Source: Bacteroidales bacterium 45-6
Lineage (GTDB): Bacteria > Bacteroidota > Bacteroidia > Bacteroidales > Dysgonomonadaceae
Assembly (NCBI GenBank): GCA_001897035.1
Contig: MKRS01000725.1
Span: 1-5,188, forward strand
Length of the DNA stretch: 5,188 nt
Direction of reading: 5' to 3'
The notes beneath the pieces are model-generated. The model was not told the DNA's origin, made no database searches, and saw only the letters and a program-made list of their open reading frames with translations. The translations under genes were made by a program, and so were the position numbers. This document shows, one piece after another, positions 1 through 5,188 of this stretch (within the stretch, counting starts at the first letter, position 1; each line of letters begins with the position of its first letter).

Positions 1-1098
1 AGGCGCATTGGCTGTCAACACATAGCGCAGCACATCCTGCTTGCCGGGAAACTCTTCGAGGTATTCGTGCAGCCACACCGCCCAATTGCGCGAAGTGGAT
101 ATTTTGTCGTCTTCCAAGTTCAGAAATTCATTGGCCGGGACATTTTCCGGCAAGATATACGAGCCATCGGCCTTGAGCATTGCTGGGAAAACGATGCAGT
201 GGAACACGATGTTGTCTTTCCCAATGAAATGCACCAGCTTCGTGGATTCATCCTTCCACCAGGTTTCCCAGTCGTTGGGACGGATTTCTATCGTGTTGGA
301 AATGTAGCCGATGGGAGCGTCAAACCACACGTAAAGCACTTTGCCTTCCGCTCCTTCCACTGGCACGGGAACGCCCCAGTCGAGGTCGCGGCTCACAGCA
401 CGGGGTTGCAATCCCATGTCGAGCCACGATTTGCATTGGCCATACACATTGGATTTCCATTCTTTGTGGTTTTCCAAAATCCATTTGCGAAGCCATCCCT
501 CGTGCTTGTTCAGCGGCAGGTACCAATGGGTGGTTTCCTTCATCACGGGAGTGTTTCCCGAAATGGTGGAACGTGGATTCTTAAGCTCTGTCGGGCTCAG
601 CGAGGTTCCGCAGGATTCGCATTGGTCGCCGTAAGCGTTGGGATTGCCGCAGTGCGGGCATTCGCCCATGATGTATCGATCGGCCAAAAACATTTTGGCC
701 TCCTCGTCGTAATATTGTTCGCTGGTTTTTTCTTCAAACTCTCCTTTTTCGTACAATTTACGGAAAAATTCGGAAGCTGTTTTCCGGTGTGTCTCCGAGC
801 TTGTGCGGGAATATACGTCGAAACCGATTCCAAAATCTTCGAACGATTTCTTGATGATGCTGTGATATTTGTCCACGATGTCCTGAGGTGTCACCCCTTC
901 CTTGCGGGCGCGGATGGTGATCGGCACGCCGTGTTCGTCCGAACCGCCGATAAAGAGTACGTCCTTGCCTTTCAAACGCAAGTATCTCACATAAATATCC
1001 GCCGGAATATACACCCCGGCCATGTGCCCGATATGCACCGGCCCGTTGGCATAAGGCAATGCCGACGTCACCAGCACACGTTTGTAATTGTCGCTCAT
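1..1098 (-). CDS. metG: Methionyl-tRNA synthetase, N-terminal part (gene continues past left edge)
   Basis: Cytoplasmic class I aminoacyl-tRNA synthetase that charges tRNA(Met) with methionine using ATP. The minus-strand frame is open from an ATG at 1098 to the window edge: 366 codons, roughly half of a typical 650-700 residue bacterial enzyme, so the anticodon-binding and C-terminal parts are missing here. Visible landmarks are an N-terminal [16 protein letters not shown] segment with the HIGH motif at residues 22-25, SDEHGVPI just after it, a zinc knuckle of CPHC (147-150) and CESC (160-163), the [10 protein letters not shown] active-site segment, a HFIGKDN segment, and KISTS at 332-336 in place of KMSKS. 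The spacing of the zinc cysteines matches E. coli MetRS. The ATG is chosen because [18 protein letters not shown] is a normal family N terminus and a Bacteroidetes-type promoter lies just upstream. It is transcribed divergently from the neighbouring exported-protein gene. Identity is near certain from the motifs; only the 3' end is unseen. Confidence 0.97.
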   Translation of the reverse strand, partial: MSDNYKRVLVTSALPYANGPVHIGHMAGVYIPADIYVRYLRLKGKDVLFIGGSDEHGVPITIRARKEGVTPQDIVDKYHSIIKKSFEDFGIGFDVYSRTSSETHRKTASEFFRKLYEKGEFEEKTSEQYYDEEAKMFLADRYIMGECPHCGNPNAYGDQCESCGTSLSPTELKNPRSTISGNTPVMKETTHWYLPLNKHEGWLRKWILENHKEWKSNVYGQCKSWLDMGLQPRAVSRDLDWGVPVPVEGAEGKVLYVWFDAPIGYISNTIEIRPNDWETWWKDESTKLVHFIGKDNIVFHCIVFPAMLKADGSYILPENVPANEFLNLEDDKISTSRNWAVWLHEYLEEFPGKQDVLRYVLTANAP

Positions 1099-1120
1099 CT
1101 ATTCATCTTTTTTAGTGGCA

Positions 1121-1151
1121 CAAAGATAGAAACTTATCACGAGGCGGCAAA
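1121..1151 (-). promoter_or_regulatory. Probable metG promoter (Bacteroidetes consensus)
   Basis: Read on the minus strand, TTTG (1151-1148) is followed after 19 bp by TATCTTTG (1128-1121). This fits the Bacteroidetes -33 TTTG and -7 TAnnTTTG consensus. The -7 element ends 22 nt before the metG ATG, so the predicted leader is only about 15-18 nt. No Shine-Dalgarno sequence is visible; the leader is A-rich, as is common in this phylum. The assignment is a consensus match plus position; no start-site data exist here. Confidence 0.7.
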
Positions 1152-1164
1152 ACAAACGAAATCA

Positions 1165-1194
1165 TTTGGGTTTGACGAAAAAGTCATAAATTTG
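1165..1194 (+). promoter_or_regulatory. Probable promoter of the CBM/Spy-like exported-protein gene
   Basis: TTTG at 1165-1168 is followed after 18 bp by TAAATTTG at 1187-1194, a full match to the Bacteroidetes -7 consensus TAnnTTTG. A second TTTG at 1171-1174 is too close to serve as the -33 box. The expected start near 1200 would give a leader of about 30 nt, AT-rich and with no Shine-Dalgarno sequence. The -33 boxes of this promoter and of the opposing metG promoter are only 13 bp apart. Confidence 0.65.
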
Positions 1195-1230
1195 CCTACT
1201 GTATATTTTAACCTTAATATAGACCTCATC

Positions 1231-1965
1231 ATGAAAAAGTTTATTCTTCTTGTTTTTTATGTGGCGATTGCATTTTTTTCCATTTACAAGGCAAATGCCC
1301 AGACAACTGTTGTCAGGTTTTCCGTCACCCTTCCGGGCAATGGCATCTCGGCCGATTCGGCTGTCTATCTGACGGGAAATTTCAACGGATGGAGTGTCAA
1401 AGACGAAAATTACAAGATGGAGCGCGTGGATGCCTGCCACTACCGCTTGGATGTGCCGTGCTTTGCCAACAAGAATTACGAATACAAATATACGCTCGGC
1501 AGTTGGGATCGTGTGGAAAGGGCTGCCGATGATTCGGAAATAAAGAATCGGAAAGTGCTTTCTTCCAAAAACGTGAAAGTGAACGATGTGGTGGTTCGGT
1601 GGCATGTGCCAGCTGTAAAGGAAGTGCACAAAAATACGTTGATGGCCTCCTTGTCGGACGAGCAGAAGGCGAAAATTGCACAGGTGAAGGATTCACTTGG
1701 AAAGTCTATCGCCACGCTTGTTCCTCAGTTGAAAGAACTATTGGGCAAAACGAACGAGAATCTTTTGTCGGACAATCCCGACGAGGCTGTAAGCAAGAAT
1801 TTGAAAAGCCAGTTCGGGGTTCTTTTGTCCGATCTGTTCAACCAGGTTTCTTTCGGAGTAAGGACTTTTTTCGGGATGTTGACTCCTGAACAGAAAAAAC
1901 AGCTCCGGGAAGTATTGAAAACTTCCGATAACCCGGGCGAACTGTTTGATATGATGACAAAATAA
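1231..1965 (+). CDS. Exported protein with CBM20/CBM48-like glycan-binding domain and Spy/CpxP-like C-terminal domain
   Basis: A 244-residue protein of unknown overall function. Residues 1-23 are a Sec signal peptide: MKK, a hydrophobic core, then an ANA|Q cleavage site. No lipobox cysteine is present, so it is probably periplasmic. Residues about 25-126 look like a starch/glycogen-binding immunoglobulin-like fold: VYLTGNFNGW at 45-54, YEYKYTLGSW at 83-92, then a D-x-E-x-x-N-R stretch (101-107) typical of CBM20/AMPK-type modules. W54 and W92 are candidate sugar-stacking residues. C69 and C77 could form a disulfide after export. Residues about 137-244 are mostly helical and carry LSDEQKAKI (141-149) and LTPEQKKQL (217-225). 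These resemble the paired LTxxQ motifs of the Spy/CpxP periplasmic chaperone family; the second is close to the E. coli Spy motif. The ATG at 1231 is chosen because it gives a complete signal peptide and has a good promoter upstream, although the frame stays open much further upstream. The gene ends in tandem stops TAA TAG. It stands alone, divergent from metG and convergent with cysI. Binding of alpha-glucan and chaperone activity are both inferences from motifs. Confidence 0.87.
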   Translation: MKKFILLVFYVAIAFFSIYKANAQTTVVRFSVTLPGNGISADSAVYLTGNFNGWSVKDENYKMERVDACHYRLDVPCFANKNYEYKYTLGSWDRVERAADDSEIKNRKVLSSKNVKVNDVVVRWHVPAVKEVHKNTLMASLSDEQKAKIAQVKDSLGKSIATLVPQLKELLGKTNENLLSDNPDEAVSKNLKSQFGVLLSDLFNQVSFGVRTFFGMLTPEQKKQLREVLKTSDNPGELFDMMTK

Positions 1966-2070
1966 TAGAGACAGCCCCGTCTTATTTAACGTTAGTTCGG
2001 CGTAACGCCAGTGAATTTTAAATCTAATTTGTTGTAAATAAGATATGTGTCTGATCTTTTGTTGTTTTGT

Positions 2071-2090
2071 TTGACTCCGAATGGAGTCAG
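2071..2090. repeat. Hairpin 1 in the centre of the inverted-repeat element
   Basis: TGACTCC (2072-2078) and GGAGTCA (2083-2089) form a perfect 7-bp stem around the tetraloop GAAT. A T-G wobble at 2071/2090 extends it in plus-strand RNA. No T-run follows on either strand, so it is not a standard intrinsic terminator. Confidence 0.75.
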
Positions 2091-2123
2091 ATGTTTGGAG
2101 AAAACAGATTTTTCTACAAACAT
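2091..2123. repeat. Hairpin 2, long stem in the centre of the inverted-repeat element
   Basis: Arms 2091-2104 (ATGTTTGGAGAAAA) and 2110-2123 (TTTTCTACAAACAT) pair at 13 of 14 positions with one G/A mismatch, around the five-base loop CAGAT. It begins directly where hairpin 1 ends, so the two stems could stack coaxially in RNA. The near-perfect pairing can form on either strand. Confidence 0.8.
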
Positions 2124-2126
2124 ACA

Positions 2127-2151
2127 ACCCGCAAACGGGTCATACCCCTTT
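2127..2151 (+). repeat. Hairpin 3 with an alternative overlapping hairpin and a short T run
   Basis: ACCCG (2127-2131) and CGGGT (2136-2140) form a 5-bp stem around CAAA. The same GGGT can instead pair with ACCC (2144-2147) around CAT, followed by CTTTTGTT. The two pairings exclude each other. The second has a weak terminator-like look on the plus strand, in the direction of the exported-protein gene, but the 4-bp stem is short. I list it as structure, not as a confirmed terminator. Confidence 0.45.
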
Positions 2152-2254
2152 TGTTATTTATAGAACTATTTGGCAAAAATCAGACAACCAATATATTACA
2201 ATAATATCGAATAAAACCCAAGTTGAATTATTTACACCGAACTCACGTTATTTA

Positions 2255-3901
2255 TTATCCCAGCAACAGCACCCGGTTCGAGTAATCGCCGAAGGTTTCG
2301 CCTTTCAGTTTTTCCTGATTGTATCTGCCAAACAAGCCATCCAGGGTCTCCAGGACTTCGGATTCTTCCACCTGTTTCTTGTACACCCGGTTGAGGCGGA
2401 CACCGAGGCGGTCGCCGCCCAGCATGAGGTTGTATTGCCCTGGGCCTGTGCCCACAAAACCGATTTCGGCCAAGTAGGACCTTCCGCAGCCGTTGGGGCA
2501 GCCCGTCATGCGGATGGAAATTTCGTCTTTTTCCAGTTTGTGCTTTTTTAAGAGGGGTTCAATTTTTGTAATCAGTTCGGGCAAATACCGTTGTGCCTCG
2601 GCCAATGCGAGCGGACAAGTAGGTAAGGCCACGCAGGCCATGGAACTTATGCGCAATGCGCTGTCTTTTTTGCCAATCTTGTGTTGATCGATTAGTTTTT
2701 GTACTTTCTCCTTGTCCGTCTCGTCGATGTTGCCGAGAATGAGGTTCTGGTTGCAGGTGAAGCGGACATCCGACACATGCAAGTTCGCCACATCGTACAG
2801 GAATGCTTTCTGCCGAGGATTGATGACGCCGTTTTCGATGAACACGCCGAAGTACCATTTGCCGTAATAATCCTGCTGCCATCCGTAACGGTCGTTGCGC
2901 TCCGAGAAAGAATAGTGGCGGAGAGGTTCCAATTTCACACCCGAGCGTTTTTCGAGTTCCTGCTTGAAATTCTCCACGCCCATTTTGTCGATGGTATATT
3001 TCAACCGGGCCAACTTGCGGTCGCCACGATAACCGAAATCACGTTGGATGGTGAGCACCTCGTAGCATACCTTCAGGATATTTTCTTCACCTGAAACAAA
3101 TCCAAGTTCCGTGGCCAAGCGAGAATAGGTGTTCGGATTGCCGTGCGTGGTGGAAAGTCCGCCGCCCGCCGCCAGGTTGAACCCTACGAACTTTCCCTCT
3201 TCGATGATGGCGATCAATCCGATGTCGTTGGCAAACACATCCACATCGTTGGTGGGGGGAATGGCGATGGCGATCTTGAATTTGCGCGGCAGATAGCGGT
3301 CTTCGTAGAGGTCGTCTTTCTCCGTTTCTCGTTCGTACACCAATTCGTCATCGACAAATATTTCGTAATACGCCTTGGTTTTAGGCAATAAATGTTTCGA
3401 CAATTTGTCGGCATACACAAATATCTCCTCGTGTAGTGGCGACACCTGCGGATGCGAGCTGGCAATCACGTTCCGGTTCACATCACCACAAGCGGCAATC
3501 GAATCCAAGTCCGCTTGCACAAATCCCTGAATGGTGTCCCGCAACTGATGCTTCAGCAAGCCGTGCAACTGGATGGTTTGGCGGGTGGTGATTTTGATGG
3601 TACCGGTGCCAAATTGTTCCGAAATGCGGTGCGTGGTGAGCCATTGGTCGGCACTGATGACTCCGCCTGGAATGCGCAAGCGGATCATAAACGAGTAGAG
3701 TTTGTCCAATTTTTTCAAGGCACGCTCTTCGCGGCGGTCGCGGTCGTCCTGCACATACATTCCGTGAAATTTCACCAGCGCCTCGTCGTCCGGACGCACG
3801 TTGCCTGTATAATTGTCTTTTAAACTCTCTTTCAAGGTTCCCCGCAATCCGTTGCTGCGCAACTTGATGTGTTCTACGGGATTTAAGTCTTTGTTTTCCA
3901 T
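2255..3901 (-). CDS. cysI: NADPH-sulfite reductase hemoprotein (beta) subunit
   Basis: Cytoplasmic enzyme subunit that reduces sulfite to sulfide with six electrons supplied by CysJ, in assimilatory sulfate reduction leading to cysteine. It is complete at 548 residues; E. coli CysI has 570, and the difference lies mainly in short N- and C-terminal tails. Two sulfite/nitrite reductase ferredoxin-like halves and two 4Fe-4S/siroheme halves are recognisable. Key features are KLRSNGLRGT near the N terminus, FHGMYVQDDRD (45-55), RLRIPGGVI (74-82), TTRQTIQLHG (105-114), NRN (142-144, with the sulfite-binding Arg equivalent), LPRKFK (204-209, with the two Lys ligands), and GGGLSTTHGN. The cluster and siroheme cysteines are C423 and C429 (CVALPTC) and C468 and C472 (GCPNGC), with the same spacing as E. 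coli. The ATG at 3901 is supported by alignment of the N terminus with the family. A GGAGG lies 17 nt upstream of it, too far for a normal ribosome site. It lies downstream of cysJ across a 136-bp gap filled by a palindromic repeat. Its stop codon abuts the inverted-repeat element. Confidence 0.97.
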   Translation of the reverse strand: MENKDLNPVEHIKLRSNGLRGTLKESLKDNYTGNVRPDDEALVKFHGMYVQDDRDRREERALKKLDKLYSFMIRLRIPGGVISADQWLTTHRISEQFGTGTIKITTRQTIQLHGLLKHQLRDTIQGFVQADLDSIAACGDVNRNVIASSHPQVSPLHEEIFVYADKLSKHLLPKTKAYYEIFVDDELVYERETEKDDLYEDRYLPRKFKIAIAIPPTNDVDVFANDIGLIAIIEEGKFVGFNLAAGGGLSTTHGNPNTYSRLATELGFVSGEENILKVCYEVLTIQRDFGYRGDRKLARLKYTIDKMGVENFKQELEKRSGVKLEPLRHYSFSERNDRYGWQQDYYGKWYFGVFIENGVINPRQKAFLYDVANLHVSDVRFTCNQNLILGNIDETDKEKVQKLIDQHKIGKKDSALRISSMACVALPTCPLALAEAQRYLPELITKIEPLLKKHKLEKDEISIRMTGCPNGCGRSYLAEIGFVGTGPGQYNLMLGGDRLGVRLNRVYKKQVEESEVLETLDGLFGRYNQEKLKGETFGDYSNRVLLLG

Positions 3902-3917
3902 AAGAAAAAAATAGTTT

Positions 3918-4030
3918 ACCTCCCCCCAACCCTCCCCAGTAGGAAGGGAGCTTGCTTACGCCTATATTCGTTTATCGCAGATGCGTGCGTGAGCCATCTC
4001 CCCCTCTATTGGAGGGGGAAGGGGGGAGGT
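3918..4030. repeat. GC-rich imperfect palindrome between cysJ and cysI
   Basis: ACCTCCCCCC (3918-3927) and GGGGGGAGGT (4021-4030) are perfect 10-bp inverted ends of a 113-bp element, and similarity between the two arms continues inward. Each arm holds its own smaller hairpin: 3999-4006 with 4012-4019 (TCCCCCTC/GAGGGGGA, 8 bp perfect, loop TATTG), and a less perfect one around 3930-3948 (CCCTCC.../GGAAGGG). The layout resembles the short C-rich/G-rich intergenic palindromes I have seen scattered in Bacteroidetes genomes, which are probably non-coding repeats like REP elements; that link is recollection, not a search result. It would be transcribed in the cysJI message and could influence the relative stability or translation of the two cistrons. 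Confidence 0.75.
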
Positions 4031-4037
4031 CCGATTA

Positions 4038-5188
4038 TTAATAAACATCCTTCAAATACCTTCCTTCTATTTCCAATGTTTCGAGAAAAGCCGCAGCTTC
4101 CTCCTTGTTCCAGTCGTTTTGCTCGGACAGCACCTCGATGATGGCGTTTTCCACATCGCGGCTCATCGGCTCTTTTTGCCCGCAGACGTAGAGGTATGCA
4201 CCGTCCGCCAGCCATTTAGCGAATTCGTCTCCTCGCTCTCGTATTCTGTCCTGCACATATATTTTCAGCTTTTGATCTCTCGAAAAGGCTGTTTCCAGCT
4301 TGGTCAGTACGCCCGTGGAAAGCCAAGCCTGAATTTCCGTCTGGTAATAAAAGTCGGAGACAAAATGCTGCTCGCCGAAGAAAAGCCAGTTGCGGCCTTC
4401 CGCACCTGTCACGTCGCGGTGTGCCAGAAAGCTGCGGAAAGGGGCGATCCCAGTTCCCGGGCCAATCATAATTACGTCCCTATCTTCCGCCGGAAGCTTG
4501 AAGTGTGGGTTCTTTTGAATATAGAATGAAATGTTTTCGCCTGCCGGATAATCTTCGAGGAACGACGAACAGAAACCTTTTTTCGCCTTCTCTTGAGCGT
4601 GAAACTTGTTCAACGTCACCGTTATATGCAGTTCGCCATCATGCGCCTCCTTGTCGGAGGAAATGGAGTAGAGGCGAGGAGCCACAGGGTGCAATCGTTC
4701 GAGCAAAAGGGAAAGTTCCACTGCTTTGCGTTGCGGGTATTTCTCTAAGACATCCATCAGGTCGGCGCGCTCTTCGGTGATTTCAACTTCGAAAAGCTCC
4801 GCCAGTTGTTGCAGCGACTTTTTGCTCAGCCCTTTGATATTCTTCCCTTCCAAGGATGAAATATTCAACGGGATTCCGAGCAACCTGGCAATTTCCGTCA
4901 TTTCGGCAGTGCTGTTTTGCGGGTAAAATCCGACCACATCGCCCGGCTCGTAATCCAGCTCCTCGTCCGAGGCTATCTCGATGTGAAAAGTCTCCTTGTT
5001 GGAGCCAATGTCGTTCAGAACCACTTTGTGCTTGATGGTTCCGGTGTAGTTTTTCTTTCCTTCCGAAACGGTTGCTTGTTTGGGTGGAAAAGCCGCTTCT
5101 GAAGCAGATAATCCTTGGTTTTGAATGACTTGCAAAAGCTGGGAAAACCATTCGTCGGCAACAGGCTGGAAGTTCACATCCGCTTTTT
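4038..5188 (-). CDS. cysJ: NADPH-sulfite reductase flavoprotein (alpha) subunit, C-terminal part (gene continues past right edge)
   Basis: Cytoplasmic diflavin reductase that takes electrons from NADPH through FAD and FMN and passes them to CysI. About 383 codons are visible, against about 600 in E. coli CysJ. Numbering from a GTG at 5177: residues 1-15 (NFQPVADEWFSQLL) match the end of the flavodoxin domain, whose remainder lies outside the window. A linker of about 25 residues follows, then the FAD/connecting domain with RLYS (168-171) and GFCSS (201-205) as FAD contacts. The NADPH domain has IGPGTGIAPFR (238-248), a YVCG segment with C332, and the typical C-terminal GRYLKDVY ending in an aromatic residue. 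The frame is open upstream of the GTG (Lys-Ala-Asp before it), so the GTG is not the start. The gene ends in tandem TAA stops and lies 136 bp upstream of cysI on the same strand. The CysI pairing makes sulfite reductase much more likely than other diflavin reductases. Confidence 0.95.
   Translation of the reverse strand, partial: KADVNFQPVADEWFSQLLQVIQNQGLSASEAAFPPKQATVSEGKKNYTGTIKHKVVLNDIGSNKETFHIEIASDEELDYEPGDVVGFYPQNSTAEMTEIARLLGIPLNISSLEGKNIKGLSKKSLQQLAELFEVEITEERADLMDVLEKYPQRKAVELSLLLERLHPVAPRLYSISSDKEAHDGELHITVTLNKFHAQEKAKKGFCSSFLEDYPAGENISFYIQKNPHFKLPAEDRDVIMIGPGTGIAPFRSFLAHRDVTGAEGRNWLFFGEQHFVSDFYYQTEIQAWLSTGVLTKLETAFSRDQKLKIYVQDRIRERGDEFAKWLADGAYLYVCGQKEPMSRDVENAIIEVLSEQNDWNKEEAAAFLETLEIEGRYLKDVY

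Larger units (their letters stand above)
1987..2250. repeat. Nested inverted-repeat element, MITE-like or structured (about 264 bp)
   Basis: The left end TAACGTTAGTTCGGCGTAA (1987-2005) and the inverted right end TAACGTGAGTTCGGTGTAA (2250-2232 on the minus strand) match at 17 of 19 positions. Further in, GTCTGAT (2049-2055) is mirrored by ATCAGAC (2179-2185), and both are followed inward by an A/T run. These lie 62 and 65 bp from the outer ends, so the arms are nearly symmetric about 2118. TTGTTGTAA (2029-2037) also has a loose counterpart in the other arm. The centre holds three adjacent hairpins, listed separately. The pentamer TTATT lies at 1982-1986 and at 2252-2256, a possible target duplication. 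The element is visibly more AT-rich than the flanking genes and holds no credible ORF. It fills almost the whole gap between two convergent genes. Short non-coding elements with terminal inverted repeats are typically MITEs mobilised by a related transposase. A bidirectional terminator or structured RNA is the alternative. I cannot assign it to a known IS family. Confidence 0.72.

Noticed and set aside
1095..1106. Tiny minus-strand frame (Met-Asn-Arg-stop) overlapping the metG start as ATGA
   Set aside because: At three codons in an A-rich leader it is expected by chance, and no ribosome site supports it.
67..1230. Plus-strand open frame running continuously into the exported-protein gene, which would give a 632-residue protein
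   Set aside because: This stretch is antisense to metG, whose motifs are unmistakable. The signal peptide and promoter place the true start at 1231.
1969..1987. AGAC/GTCT stem followed by TATTT after the exported-protein gene, as an intrinsic terminator
   Set aside because: The stem is only 4 bp and the T-tract is interrupted, so it is too weak to call.
1738..2127. Minus-strand 129-codon frame across the end of the exported-protein gene and the inverted-repeat element
   Set aside because: It is mostly antisense to a real gene, has no recognisable domain, and starts inside the hairpin region of a non-coding repeat.
3452..3823. Plus-strand 123-codon frame opposite cysI, and similar frames opposite cysI and cysJ
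   Set aside because: These are antisense shadows of strongly conserved coding sequence with no family resemblance of their own.
3919..3923. GGAGG (minus strand) as the Shine-Dalgarno site of cysI
   Set aside because: It lies 17 nt from the ATG, too far for normal use, and it is part of the palindromic repeat; genes in this phylum generally do not depend on such sites.
5175..5177. GTG as the start of the cysJ frame
   Set aside because: The frame is open upstream to the window edge, and the residues around it match the end of the flavodoxin domain of CysJ, so the gene begins outside the window.

Overview
The window looks like chromosomal DNA of a member of the Bacteroidota, probably Bacteroidales. 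Three things point there: the promoter elements match the Bacteroidetes sigma factor consensus (TTTG, then TAnnTTTG), Shine-Dalgarno sequences are absent or badly spaced, and the methionyl-tRNA synthetase carries the KISTS form of the KMSKS loop that I associate with this phylum. I cannot name a genus.

Layout. (1) Positions 1-1098, minus strand: the N-terminal 366 codons of methionyl-tRNA synthetase (metG), running off the left edge. (2) 1099-1230: a short divergent intergenic region with back-to-back Bacteroidetes-type promoters, one for metG and one for the next gene. (3) 1231-1965, plus strand: a 244-residue exported protein that combines a starch/glycogen-binding-type beta domain (CBM20/CBM48-like) with a C-terminal helical region carrying two Spy/CpxP-type LTxxQ motifs. 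I do not know a named gene with this architecture. (4) 1966-2254: a gap between convergent genes that holds an AT-rich, about 264-bp element. It has 19-bp inverted ends (17/19 matching), a second nested inverted repeat, and three consecutive hairpins in the middle. It resembles a MITE (miniature inverted-repeat element) or a structured RNA-like element and abuts the cysI stop codon. (5) 2255-3901, minus strand: complete cysI, the sulfite reductase hemoprotein. (6) 3902-4037: a GC-rich 113-bp imperfect palindrome with 10-bp perfect ends, between cysJ and cysI. (7) 4038-5188, minus strand: the C-terminal part of cysJ, the sulfite reductase flavoprotein, running off the right edge; its flavodoxin domain lies outside the window.

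How the genes work together. CysJ and CysI are the two subunits of assimilatory NADPH-sulfite reductase. Electrons pass from NADPH through FAD and FMN in CysJ to the 4Fe-4S/siroheme centre of CysI, which reduces sulfite to sulfide for cysteine synthesis. They sit in the order cysJ-cysI and are probably co-transcribed through the palindromic repeat. metG is a housekeeping gene with no evident functional link to them. The CBM/Spy-like protein is a separate single-gene unit.

The most interesting items are the unusual two-domain exported protein, the nested inverted-repeat element at 1987-2250, and the palindrome inside the cysJI operon. No rRNA, tRNA, CRISPR array or transposase gene was seen.
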